From Massospora cicadina (lineage: Eukaryota > Entomophthoromycota > Entomophthoromycetes > Entomophthorales > Entomophthoraceae): 64,000 bases of DNA. The stretch lies in NCBI GenBank assembly GCA_022478985.1, contig JAKSZP010014515.1, positions 124,001 through 188,000 on the forward strand. Direction: 5' to 3'. Position 1 is the stretch's first letter; the number at the start of each line of letters is the position of its first letter. Positions 47,555-59,399 of the stretch are shown here, piece by piece. A program made the position numbers and the translations under genes. The notes beneath the pieces were generated by a model that saw nothing but the letters and a program-made list of their open reading frames with translations, searched no databases and was not told the DNA's origin.

Positions 47555-50284
47555 TTTATTTGGGGTAAGCTGACCAGGGGACAGATATAATTGAAAAGAA
47601 AGATAAAAATAAAATGAGCTGAAATGATTATACTAGTAAAATAGAACTGCAACTAAATCAAACAAAACCAACTAAACTAGTAATAGAAAACTGCTAGCAA
47701 CCTAAGACAGAGGGGGAGGGAGGATCAAGGGGCGCTTCCTCAGCTTCATCAGCATGAAGCAAGGCATGGTCTAAGGTGGAAAGCAAGGGGGTTGGGGCTT
47801 CTTATAAATGGGTTTAATATCACCCTGGGGTACAGGAATATATTATGTCCCGCAACAAATGTGGTAATGTAGATTACAAAATCTTGTTCATCCTGGAGAC
47901 ATGCTTTGAGGATCTTGATGAAAGTGGCAATTTTGGTGTGAGTGTTCTTATCTTTGGGATTCTTTGCCTTTGCCACGACATTCAAGATTGAGTGTGGGCA
48001 TTATTATGAAACTTGATAATGTCCTTCTTACTTGCAGTGGTCAGGGTATTTTTGACAAATGGGGGAACACCTTTAGCCAGAATAATGCAGTCTTACCTAA
48101 AGTTTTTTTAGTGAGAATGACAGTTGAGTAAAGCAACCATTTTGACAGTGAGCTGATCATCAGAGAAGAATGGTGAAGCTGTGGGCTAATTAGGGTAAGC
48201 TGGGGCCTCCGCGTGGCACAACCAGGGAAAGCCTGTGGAAACATGAGTGAGTAGCTAACACCAGAACCCAGAGAGGCACGTTGGTCGGGTCCTGTAGTGG
48301 CCTGAAAGAAGTGCGGGATGGTAGTGATGACTGTGCTGACCTGTTCTTGCGGGTGTCTACCACTCCCTGAGGGGATAATATGGGCAGGAAGGGGGGTATG
48401 AGTTGGGCAAGGTGCCTGTCAAATGGCCTTCCCACGAGCTGGGGCTGCGCAGTTGTGGACCCCAGGACAAGGGAGGGGCAATCCTGGTTGGCTGCACTTT
48501 ATTGCATCTGCCTACAATAAATGCCGCGGTTTGCTGAGTTATCCTGAAGCTCAGCTAGCTACCGGTCTGGTCAGCATGAGACAGCTGGTAGCAAAATGGT
48601 TCATGCAAGAAAATTAAGGCTGATCCAAAAGGAATCCAAGGCTTTCTGGACAAAAAGGGTCCAGAGAGCATCATCTCCATTAAAATAATGCAGGTGACAA
48701 AGGGGAAGGCTTCAGCTTCTCCCCCCTCAGAGGCCTTAAACCTGGGGGTCATCAGGTCTTGTCCCCTGCAAGGGGGACAAGAGGCATATAGCCTGTCCTG
48801 TCTGGTGCAGACGAGCTGCCCAGTACTTAAACAGGGCGGGCATATGTTTTTTTAGGGGGTAGCGTGAGCTACTTCCATCATGGTCAGGCCCAAATTTTGA
48901 GTGCGGCTTAGATTCACGCAGCCCTAGTGTGGTGGAGGCAGTACCCCAGGCCCTCATCCCTCAATATTTGTCCACACTAGGAGCACCTTGGGGCTTTTTT
49001 AAAACTTAAAGAATGGTGAAGCGTTCATTTCTGGGATATAGAACAGGAAAGGGAATAGTTCATAGTTTTCAGTTTGCAAAAACCATTCAAAGGCTAAGAC
49101 GGATAGTTCATAGAGATACCCCAATTCTGAAACCTTGTCTAATAAGGCCTAGTGATTCTGGTTGAATTGTATTGGGCATCAGTGTAAGTTTGGTTTTTGG
49201 GCGACAAATAGGAGGAAGCATAGGGACAAACTGAAGTCCAAGATGTTTCCTTATTGGGTGGATTGGGTGTGGGGTTTGATTGAGGATGGCCTGATTGGCT
49301 GCTAAGTGAGCTGCTGTATTATCAGTTTTCTGGGTTTGGAGGTGAGAGAAAGATTGTAACCCATACATAAAAGTTGTAGGTTGGTGGCAGATTAGACTCT
49401 GGAAGATGCAGGATTGGAGCTGGTGAAAGTGGCAAGAAAGGAGCATTTACTTTTCATGTGATCCAACTTGAAACATGATAAACAGATTATCTGCCTTTCC
49501 TTGACACAGGCTTAGAACGGATGGTCAGGGGCATATGGGAGAACAGAAAGCGGGGTTCAACTGGGAGATTTAGTTAGAAGAAGCATTTTGTGACACATGC
49601 AAAGCCCTGAAATATATGTAGTCCCATTTGGGACCACAAACTGAAGGTTGGGCTCAGTGACGTAGGTGGCCAAACCAGCCATCAGCTCCTGATGGAGCAC
49701 CGCAGGTGGAAGGTGGATGGGCAAACCAGCAAACTGAACCATCATAGTGGCGTCTACTAGGAGACAGGAGCATGTGGCGTGGAGAGGGGTGCCCTGGACT
49801 ACCAGGGGCACAGTTGTCGCAGTGGCAGCATCAGCTTTGCATGTGAAGCCCAAATTGACATACCACTTATAGGGACCTAAGTCAAAAAAGCCGGTGGGTT
49901 TCACCAACGCTTGGGCTAATTTAATTATAGCTTTGTCAGAATATGGGAAAAGGAGCCATCATTCAACCAGAAGGCTGAATCACATGTTGCACCAGGGGGC
50001 TGTGAGGCACTGCCTGGGAACGTGCATATTGAAGGTAATGATCCTTTGGCGAACAAACTGGCCCAAGGATTTGGAAGGACTGAATGACACAGTATAAGCG
50101 CATTTTACCACTGGATAGAAAAACTGGGGAGTTTCGCCACTACCCCACCCTGGAGCTTCTGGCAGAAGAGCCAAGGATTTTGTGGTTGAAGCAGGTGGCG
50201 ATAGTTTAAGATGTAAAGCTTACTTATATTGATTGTAAAATTGTTTTAAGAGTCTTTATTGATTTTAAAGAGAGCCTATGAGCC
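47555..50284 (-). mobile_element. gag-only non-LTR-like element, copy 2
   Basis: 2730 bp, perfectly flanked by the 13-bp duplication AGCTATAATATTA (47542-47554 and 50285-50297). Reading leftward, it starts near 50284, codes the gag-like protein (50174-49100), continues with further broken frames (48957-47749) and ends in TGTCCCCTGGTCAGCTTACC then CCAAATAAATAA. No reverse transcriptase blocks were seen. Removing it restores the host LTR (GGTTAGCTATAATATTAGTA matches the copy at 34220). This is the best preserved copy of the family. Confidence 0.9.
49100..50174 (-). pseudogene. gag-like ORF1 with intact zinc knuckle (copy 2)
   Basis: Frames 50174-49980, 49907-49557 and 49446-49108 follow one another. 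The first has APGWGSGETPQFF and KSLGQFV; the second FTCKADAATATTVPLVVQGT and NLQFVVPNGTTYISG; then the knuckle at 49484-49443, CLSCFKLDHMKSKC, an exact C-x2-C-x4-H-x4-C; then LGLQFVP. These match copy 1 in order. Breaks between frames show decay. The protein looks like a nucleic-acid-binding gag or ORF1; I know no named family for it. Function beyond RNA binding is not inferable. Confidence 0.8.
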
Positions 50285-50422
50285 AGCTATAATATTAGTA
50301 CCTTTATCAATATCAATCAATTTGGTGTTTTCTGAAGGGGCCTTTCCATAATGGAAGAAATTATCCCTATAGTTGATCTTCCTGATACACAGTTAAGTGA
50401 GACAACCAGTGGATTTTAATAT

Positions 50423-50438
50423 TGGTGCTCACAACAGG
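50423..50438 (+). other. primer-binding site of the 42124-54906 element
   Basis: TGGTGCTCACAACAGG, one base different from the site at 1504-1519. It marks the end of the interrupted 5' LTR. Confidence 0.75.
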
Positions 50439-50699
50439 GATTCCATTAATCCAACGCTCAACTCTTTTTGTACCAACTAAAGCCATTTCAGATTTTTCTA
50501 GTTTTAACAACAATTTTTGACAATCTATTTCGAGACGTGATACTTCAAGGAATTTATGCCATGGAGTCTATGCAAACTTCAGATATGTATCAACCCTATC
50601 TACATTTGAAGTCACTTATACCCCAGAAGACATGTGTGTGTAAATAAAACTGGTGGAATGTCCATAATTAGACTCTTACATCTAGGGAGAACAGCTAAT

Positions 50700-52780
50700 A
50701 TAACTCTCAAGCAGCCTAGAAACATATCTGGAATGGCTCCTTATAGAATACCTATTAGATGATAGCAAACCTAAAGAGAAGTTTATGAGAATGTTTTATG
50801 CCAATGTGATCAAGGTGAACGCTATTATTTTTTTATGACTTCTATTGAATCCACCACAACAGCCTCACTAAAAGCTTAATATTCAGAAGTATATGCTGTA
50901 GTATTTTGTCGCTTATGTACAGATGTCTTTCTGCAAGACTTTATAAGTGACGGCCTACCACAATATTGATATTAGCAACGTAATGATCCTCACTCAAGCC
51001 CAACAGAATAACAATCGCCTTCTATTGTAAAGCCCTAACAGCACTTTCCTTTTCATTTTTAACGCAGTTATTCAGACTTAAGAGCACATATCAGAGGAAC
51101 ATGGACGTAGGATCAACTCATTTTAGACTAAATTGTGAATTTTACAAATTTTGGGTGACCTCATAACTCGCAGAGGGATGACTAAAGAATGGATCTATGA
51201 TGTCAACACACTAGGCGCTACTACTGAAAGATAGATGTGTGAAATGACTGGTCAGGTGACCAGAACTGATTTTTCTGTAGTGCGTTACAGTATCAAGTTT
51301 TTCTAATTTAGGCCGCCTTTATGACATAAATAAGGAGTATCAAGTGAACTTGATTAATCTGCTGAGAGATTCTAGCATAAATTAGATGGAAACTGAAAAC
51401 ACCATCTATATCAGAACTTCCAAGTTTGGCCAACTTATGGATCGCTTAGCTCAAATAGTCCTCCTAGAACGCAAACTAAAAGAAATTTTGACTATAATAT
51501 TCACTGATTCTGTAGAGTAATTTGAAATAAAAATATAATTTCCTTTTTTGGGATAATGGTGAACTAAGCCGTGAAAGTAATTTCTTTCTAGGATGGCCAA
51601 ATGAAGCAACTAACCAAGTTTTAAATAGTGGTCATCAGAACAATTGATTGAAAGGATTATCAGAAGACATATGAATGACTTCACAGTGTGGAAAAAAATA
51701 AGAGGCATATAAAACCTATTTCCAAAAACTAGTACTAAATGGACAAGATTAAAAAAGAGTTTATTGATGGGATATGTAATTGTAGTAGAGAAAAGGAGGA
51801 GATACTTTACAGAATAACTGTATATGAGCCAAGAAGGTGATAAATTTGGATACACTGGTAGTGATGATTTAATATAATAAGAATTCGTCACTCCAAGAAA
51901 GATTGCACCCATCTTTACCACTATGGCAGTGATTTTGCCGTAGCAGAACGTATAAATACCAGGAAACAAGTGCTAGCTTTCTCCTGGTTTGCTCCCCTCA
52001 GTCCAGTACCACTTGCCAGAATTTGAAGCACAACCATGTATGCCAAGACCCCATATCCCAAAATGTTTGAAAACTTCTGTGTCAACAAGCTATTTTTATT
52101 AAGCAGAGATGAAAATATGTACATATTCTTTTAATGCTTCAAGTTTGCCATTAAAAGGGCCTCAGATCAGCGTAAAGTCAAACCAAGTTTTACCATAGAC
52201 GTTGAAAGTGCCACTCAAGTTACATATTACTTATAGGAACAGTTTTGTAAAATTACCAGATGGTTAAACAAACCATGATAAGAATCTTTGGAGGATTTAA
52301 AAAGATGGCATAGTGGAAGGCTGTTTAATCACCATTATTCTTAAATGAATTAGACCCTTACTAAGTTTGCTGACTGGTTCAGTTTGGAGGCTTATGTAGT
52401 AGTTAGTGCAGGGATGCATTCTTAAGCAGACATCAGAATAGCCATGACTTTGGCTTTGTACCTTTTTACAAGCTCTTTAATGTGATGGAGACAGTAATCA
52501 AGGGATTTGCTTTTTATTAAAATAAGCAATTATAGACTATAATGTTCATTAATTTTCAACCATAAATCAGGGAATTAAAGCCGCCTGTTGTCCTTACTAC
52601 ACAGAGAGTTCAAACACTATTAACTTATACTCTTACAACTCCTAAACCAACCACAAGTGGGGCTATAAATGACTGCCAAAAGCGTGATGTTTCTCAGATA
52701 ATCTATTTGACTTTACAAAGAAGGGCCACATTCTGCAATGAATTGCTCTGTCAGAAAATGAGTACATACGGTGCAGTCAC
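50700..52780 (+). pseudogene. decayed gag of the 42124-54906 element
   Basis: Broken plus-strand frames. At 52320-52460 pieces such as LNELDPY, FGGLCSS and RHQNSHDFGF in different frames follow the capsid-like region of the gag at 3255-3580 (ADIRIAMTLAL against KDISIAMTVAV). Near 52705-52750 LYKEG then H and MNCS outlines a decayed zinc knuckle (C-x2-C-x4-H-x4-C expected). Long N-terminal text (50700-51500) is consistent with coiled-coil gag but too mutated to align by eye. Confidence 0.6.
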
Positions 52781-53179
52781 CCTCACATGATTTGGGAAGA
52801 GAATGAGCGAGATCAAGGAGGGACTCTTTACCTCCTTCAAATCAACCATGATAGTGTTAATCTAAGGAAAAATGGATTTTAATTGTATATCTGGTGATAG
52901 GCCAATGAATTGATGCAATACAAACCTCCAATGATATTCGTGATATATCTCAAACGCAAGAAAAGATAACATCAGCCAAGGAGACTCACAGAGAAATTAA
53001 AAACTTCATGTGTATCATATAGTAAACAAAATTCACCAATGTACTACATCTTTCCGCAAAAAACCTTTTTCAAAGGCATGAATGAGGCCATTAAGTGGAT
53101 ATTATAATTAAAGAATACCCATAAATTATGAGTGGTATCATGAGCTTCTTGGACAAGTAAGAATTTTTGGATTTACATA

Positions 53180-53660
53180 TATAAAAAAATTCTATTCTTA
53201 TCATTCAATATACCTATTGTGACATTTTTGCGGCAAAAATTAGTATTTAAGCATTCTGGACACTGGAGCTCTGATCAATGTTGTGCCTACCAGAATGATG
53301 AACAAGCTATCACTAATCTTGGATGTTAATAAATGTGAGATATGTGAAACTTCTGATTTAAGGTGTATTGTATAAGTAGGAGTGTACAGCTCTTTTCCCC
53401 TTCATTTTAGATCTATCACCATAGTGTCACCTATGATTGTGCTACTTAACTGACATTACAGTATGTTAATAGCTGCAGAATTGATGCGGCACCTTTCTCC
53501 ATATTTAAAATGTTGGATGAAACATTCATAATAATGTTCAGAAGATCCCAATTTTTCACTAAACTAACTCACTTTCTCAGGGTTGCTAATTGATAAGGTA
53601 TTTACAGGAGCAAAAAATTATGATCTTTACACAGAGGGCATCATTATGCAATTTGGAGAG
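53180..53660 (+). pseudogene. protease remnant with intact DTGA
   Basis: At 53253-53310 the frame reads ILDTGALINVVPTRMMNKLS. D-T-G (Asp codon 53259-53261) is the unaltered retroviral protease active site, and the following residues match the Ty3 protease at 4440. Frames break before and after. No polymerase follows; the 3' LTR starts at about 53669. Confidence 0.75.
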
Positions 53661-53923
53661 TCTCATTCTTTATGATATGGGACTTTTACTCATGGTTATA
53701 AGCGGGTTCAACCGTTATAACCCTGGAATATTATTTACATTGGCTGTCCCTAAGCTCAACAGAGCTCCTCTCAACCTCTGCTGTACAATCATTCTAAGTA
53801 CAAACCTTATAAATTAACTATTCCACGAGATAAACAAGTATATTTACTGTTATAACAAAAAAAATCAGATTTTATATAAAAGCTGTTTTTTTATAAAGAT
53901 GATAGAAAGTATATATAGTAAAT

Positions 53924-53988
53924 AAGAAACGTAGGATGTCCCCCCTTGGGTTGGGAACATCTAGTACTAAAAAAGAAACGTAGGATGT
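53924..53988 (+). mobile_element. 33-nt tail insertion with 16-bp target duplication
   Basis: AAGAAACGTAGGATGT at 53924-53939 and again, perfectly, at 53973-53988. The 33-nt insert begins CCCCCCTTGGGTTGGG and ends AACATCTAGTACTAAAA. It is the longest of the four small tails and extends the sequence upstream of the CTAGTACTAAAAA core. Confidence 0.88.
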
Positions 53989-54110
53989 GTGAACTAGGAC
54001 TAAGAGAACTTTTTATTAATTTTTTTTCTGAAAAACGTGATTACTCTCAACTTTATTTATTGTCATTGGATTCTAAATTTCTGATCCTAGTAATCTTCTA
54101 AGGTTTCTAA

Positions 54111-54392
54111 GGGAGGATACCCCAGTGGTAGAGTATGGACCCTCTACCACTGCCTCCCGAGTTCGATCCCGGTAATGGACTTTGGGTAGGGGACGATTTT
54201 GACTGTGTTGGTTTTGCACACCAATGCCCGAACCGAGATAGCGAATAGCAAAGGCGGTCCATGTAGTTCCTGTATATCATACGCCGCGCGTGGAGGTTTT
54301 CCGGGTTTTATCATCCATTCCCATTTTCTTCACTTCCCTAATCGGTGCGATATCGTCCCAGGTCGGCCCACCTCGAATAAAATTTAAATTTA
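54111..54392 (+). mobile_element. full-length tRNA-derived SINE
   Basis: 282 bp with a perfect 19-bp target duplication, AATCTTCTAAGGTTTCTAA (54092-54110 and 54393-54411). The head has box A-like CCCCAGTGGTAGAG and box B AGTTCGATCCC. The body continues GGGTAGGGGACGATTTTGAC, GCACACCAATGCCC and GGCGGTCCATG. The tail is ATATCGTCCCAGGTCGGCCC then ACCTCGAATAAAATTTAAA. Best preserved SINE in the window and the reference for copies at 11594 and 12214. Confidence 0.95.
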
Positions 54393-54906
54393 AATCTTCT
54401 AAGGTTTCTAAAAATTATACTGGGGAGCTCCTGTTACTCTGTTACTATATAACTATAAACTTGTTGTTTTAATCTTAAAATTAGCTCCTGTGGTTCCTGT
54501 GGCTAAAATGGCTATTCTTTTATATTGTTTTGTTCATTCTTTTTTTGTCCTGAAATAAATTAATTTCCCAATTTGGTAACTCTCTATATAAATGGAGTAA
54601 ACCAAATACTAACTCTCTTTAAACGGATTAAGTTTAATTCAGCCGTCATTGACTGGGAGACCAAAGGTTTAAAAGGTCTCCTATGGTATTGTCACTTGTG
54701 ACGTTGGGCAGAAGCTCATTTTGGAAGTTATTTATATGGGGGCGTCATCTGTCATTATTGCTACCATCTGTTGAATTACCTGGCGGCTATACTAAATAAA
54801 GGGTCTCCATAACTAATAATTTTTTTTAAATTTAAAGCTTATAAAGTGACTTTTGAATTGGTAAAATTAAATTGATAATTTGCCATTTTGGAGGGACTTG
54901 ATCATT

Positions 54907-57900
54907 TGTTGGACAATTGCCATCTCAACTTTGGAAAAAAATGTTTTGGGCGATAATTGTCCCAATTTATCAAATAAAATCGGCCATTACAAGTCCAATC
55001 TCATGATAATAACATTTTGTATAGCAAATATGTAATATTGGCCTAAAGACCCTGGTCAATTCACGGTGGAACCCCTCAAATCAGGGCAACGCTTGTGTTA
55101 ATACCTCTTGGGCAATTAGCACGAGTTCAAGCAGTTGGATTGTGCTGACTGTGCAGCAGAATCCGTGAGTCCATTGGAGGTTCCTCCCCAGGCCACTTCT
55201 AGTTCAAAGCAAACACCTAAGTGGGGACACCCCTTTTATAGGCTTAACGGGGTCCCTGAAGGTGCAATAATTTTCTCTGACTGGGATTGACTGAAGTTTA
55301 TTAAATAATTACCCCATGGGGTTTTACTGCCCAAAAATAACTTGCCATCAGTTTTCAGCCAAAGTGAAGCGAGTTTTCTGAGCTCCTTTAGGTCAAATTT
55401 ACATATTTCTTTGGACTATACTAAGCTATTCTAAACTTATCATTGAATTCCCTTTGGACCTTGATATAGTTTAGTTACTGACTGGTCAGATATCAAGAGG
55501 GTTCTATTTTTGCCCCCGCAACATTAATAAAACTATAGAAACCTTAATTTTCTAGGGTTTATTATTTAGTTATCTTAAGTATTATCAGTGGTTTACATCC
55601 CATATTTGCTGGATTTTTAGGCCCTATATGCACTAGCGAGCTTAAAAACACCTAAAATCCAACACAGGTCAGACAATGGCTACCAGACCAACAAACTGGA
55701 CAACCCAAATAATTATTCTACGCAAGCACCCCATTTCAGCATATGCATCCTATGTGACAAATTGGTGACCCTACCAGTGAATTACCTGTGAATGCTTCCT
55801 GAACAAAGAATGCAACTTTTACACTGATGTGGATCTACACCTGGCAAACACTAAAAAATTTAAAAAATGGCCTTAATGATTAATGGTAAAGGACTTACAA
55901 CTAGTTTTGAGAGGACTATTATGTGCTGACTGACAGCAACTCTTCAAAAAAATAAGCCTTTTCGAAGGTGCTGTAAGTCCAGAGGAGCGCCCCCTCCACT
56001 TGGACTGGGTGGTGTTCCCCTTCCCATCAAAAAAGGGTCTGAGAAGGACAGTTGCTCCTCTTGTCACCCAGGGTGATTTTGCCCATGTGGTGGACATGCG
56101 GTGGGTAACATATTACCCTTTGAGGACCCAACCACCTAACCCAGTATTAACTTCAGCCAATTGTTACTATGGTTCAAAAAAATTTGTGTTAATCTATTGG
56201 AGAGTTGGCATCCACATAGAGGTAAAGGTTTGAATGAATTCAATGGCAATGTCCTTTGGTATCATGGCATAAGAGTCTCAAACCATTGGAAATAAAGCCT
56301 AATTGGAATTTACTTTTGGTAAATCAAGCATCTAGTGTCAAATATTTGGCAAAACTTGCTGATGGCATTGGGCCATTGGGAAATGTTACTTCCAGTTTGA
56401 AACCCTCCCCAAAAGAATCAAATTTTTTATTAGAATATATTACTTGGCCAAACAGATGCTGGAGTGACTGGGTGTGGGAAGTTTGTGTGCCCCAAACCTG
56501 CTCCTAACTTCCTGGACCACCCATATGTAGAGTGGCCTTGGGAGATTCCCGCTGCTCATCTGGTGAGACAACATCAGTCTAATCATCAGAACCTTGGAAA
56601 TCCACAATTTGGGTGTCTGTAATTGAACCAACGACAACTTGGCCTGATGCAATACTTTCAAAATTGGTTTCAGATAAGTTCATTTTTTCCCTTCTCGCTC
56701 AAAGTTTTCCAGGTTAGGTTAAAATCTTGAGGGTCCTGATCACATGCTTTCCTAAGCTATTCTCTAATCATTTTTCTACTTAAGCAGTCATAACACACTG
56801 AGGAAATTGATGGTCATTTTTTTATTTTTAAATCCATTAAAATCTTACTGTGCTTGAATTCATTTTAATTAAGTTCAAATTTTCCTTTGCTAAACCCCTG
56901 TGACATCTGCAATGTGGCCCCACAGGCCTTGTAAAACTAATTGTCCTAATCATGTTATTAACTTGGGTCCTCACCATAGTCTATTGTACCTATAGTGTCA
57001 AAGATATTTTGAAATTTTCCCTAATCTTGCAACTCCCTATGCCCAGGCCATTGGCCCTGGGGCTACAATACCCTGGTTTCTCGCCATATTGTCATTTACA
57101 TTTACAGCCCGTCGGTACTAAATGGTTACTCATATATCCAGCACATTTAAACGTCAGTGAGCAGTAATACCCATGGAATTCTGACTTGCCTTTTGGATGC
57201 TTTTGCATCCCAGCTGGCAGGCTAGTCTAAACTTATCTGGCTTTGCCCTGACAGGTGCTGCCATAAGATGGTATACCGCCAACCTCCCATTTGATACCTT
57301 AATGAATGTAAAGAATGTTTCCATGGAATGTCTCACATAATGACCACACAACTCTGCAATACGGTCTGCTAAATGCAACTCAAAGACTGGGACAATGTTA
57401 ATCAATTTCTGGACAATTTAAAGACCTCTTATGAAGATGAGACCAGCTTAGAAACCAGTGCCGTGATGATATAAATACGCATATAGAATATTTTCTTGAT
57501 GTACTAGAAGAACCATGCCTATATTTGGTCCTCATAAAACAACCTTTATGTGAGACCATGCAATCAAAGTCTTCCACCAGTATGCGCGCCTAGCCAGCCG
57601 CTGGCCAAAGACCTTGTCAACCAGTAAAGACCAAGGTAAAGGAAGTAGAGCCTGAGGGAGAGATAATCCCAAAATACCAGCCAATCAGCTCTCCCTCTAA
57701 TTTCACTGCACAGATGACACCCTCAAGAGAAAGTGCAACAACTCATATTGTTATTGAAAGGACACCTCTGAGAAGCAACCTCTTATAAAAAAATTGCAAC
57801 AAATCAAGACATCATTTCAGGCATTGTCAGAACCCTTGATGGAGCTGTAAAGTGGCCCACCTAGATGGAAGATGTCCAACTAGAATTAACCAAAGAAGTC

Positions 57901-58797
57901 ATGGTGTATCTATAGCCGCAGGGCAGACAAACTTTGGTCTGTTAGTCCCCTACCAATACTAAAATCCAACGCCAATGTCATATGGTGAGAGCCAATGGTA
58001 CACTACCCACCACACACACATCCTTATGCAATGAAACCACCAAATGACACTACCAAATGGGAGTGTTGGACAATTACAAGTCCATTTTTGTAAGAAGAGT
58101 GTTTTGAGGGTAAACACAGCTAAAACGCCCCAAAAAACCCTGGTTGATTCTCAATGGAATCTTAAATCAAAGAAATCCTTCTATCAACCCCATCGGCCTT
58201 TTAGCTCTATTGTGGGAGGCAGTGGTGCGCCAAAACTACAGCGAGATAAGGGGTATCAAGCCAAGCTTCCTCCACACCCCATCCACACTTCATCCAACCA
58301 CCTAAGAGGAGACCACTCCCTTTTATAGGCCTGGAGGGAGTCTCACAAGGTGCAAATATTTTCCCACCATAAAATTGGCTTAATATATAAAATCCTTGCC
58401 CCATGGTATAGCTTTCCTGTTATTGAACCTCCATCAGTTGTCAAGCTGAAGTGAAATGCGCTTTCAGAGCTCAAATATGCTAAAACATCATATATCCTAA
58501 TTCAGCTATTCACAGCTTATAAGGAATTTCTCGCCCCTCTCAATTCAAGCCTCAAATTGTTTTATATACTAAGCAATGTCATAATAATAGTGTTCTCTTT
58601 TCCCATCGCTGTCACGAATAAAATAACTAAAAAACCCTCTTTTTCATAGTTTAACGGTTCCTAGTTTAATATAAGTTGTTTTAAAATTTCATATTTTGTT
58701 AACAGTAGTTTGAGTTTCACTACTACTGCTTCTGTTAATTTGTTGTATCCTGTGCAAATAGCACTGGAGAGAGTTAGTAAGTGCCAGTAATTTTACA
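54907..58797 (+). mobile_element. LTR element with gag-like internal region only
   Basis: 5' LTR 54907-55664 starts TGTTGGACAATT and ends in ATCCAACA. The 3' LTR starts at 58064 with TGTTGGACAATTACAAGTCC, right after a purine tract (AAATGGGAG). Both LTRs share CCTTTTATAGGC, AAGGTGCAA, CCCCATGG and AAGTGAA(A/G)...GAGCTC. The right end (about 58797, GTAATTTTACA) is uncertain and I could not find a matching 5-bp duplication. The internal 2.4 kb has no RT or integrase. Confidence 0.7.
55665..58063 (+). pseudogene. gag-like remnant of the 54907-58797 element
   Basis: Plus-strand pieces such as MDWVVFPFPSKKGLRRTVAP (56000), NECKECFHGMSHIMTTQLCN (about 57300-57360) and DNVNQFLDNLKTSYEDE (about 57395-57445) are compatible with the capsid part of gag. 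A proline-rich, charged stretch follows at 57600-57800. No zinc knuckle was found. The text right after the 5' LTR (CAGGTCAGACAATGGC) is the candidate primer-binding site and differs from that of the other elements. Confidence 0.45.
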
Positions 58798-59399
58798 GGG
58801 GCCAATGCATTACCACAACCCACACACTGAAACGCATTTAAAGCCTAAGCCACCTTCATTCAGATCCAGTATCTATCCACGCAACAACATGTAGAAAAGG
58901 ACCAATAACTCCTCCTGGCAGATATATATGTCGCTGAAAAATGCAAACAATATGAAGCAACTAACAGCAGTATTTTTGGCCAAAAATATTTATATTTGAT
59001 GACCTTCTTACTGAGAGCATAAAGAACATGATGAACCACATGGTGCCCCTCTGGAAGAATATGATGAGCCAAAAGATAACATAACAATAATCTCCTCTAA
59101 ATATCTAAATTTTCTAAGCAGGTCATGGAAAGCCTGCAGTCCCTATACAACCCAACAAGACATCAATTTTCTTGCAGAAATCTCTCTGTTAATTAAGAAA
59201 ACAATCGCCACAAAGTATTGTATACCACACAACTAACTGTAACAGCTCCCAATATGGCATATAAACTCAAAGAAATCTCAGTTGTAGGATATTGATAGAA
59301 ATGATCATTCCAGTACCCCTTAAAATCCTGAGCAAGTCCAGGCCCTCGTTATGTCAAGACCTCCTTCAAGCTATTGTACTCACCTGGATTTGAAATGGG

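Larger units (their letters stand above)
42124..54906 (+). mobile_element. plus-strand LTR element without pol, heavily nested
   Basis: The 5' LTR is split into 42124-42688, 47234-47541 plus one AGCTATAATATTA, and 50298-50422, because two elements inserted into it. After joining, it matches the lone LTR at 32430 and the 3' LTR at 53669. A primer-binding site follows at 50423. The internal region of about 3.2 kb carries decayed gag and protease only; RT, RNase H and integrase are missing. The right end is not clear because another LTR element begins at 54907. Intact copies of this type would have needed a partner polymerase. Confidence 0.75.
53669..54906 (+). repeat. 3' LTR of the 42124-54906 element, with two insertions
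   Basis: Matches the LTRs at 42124 and 32430 (GGACTTTTACTCATGG, GAGCTCCTCTCAACCTCTG, TTCAGCCGTCATTG, GTGACGTTGGGCA). It contains a 33-nt tail insertion (53924-53988) and a SINE (54111-54392). The right end is obscured by the LTR element that starts at 54907. Confidence 0.75.

Noticed and set aside
54115..54185. A tRNA gene on the plus strand
   Set aside because: tRNA-like promoter boxes belong to a SINE with a perfect 19-bp target duplication.
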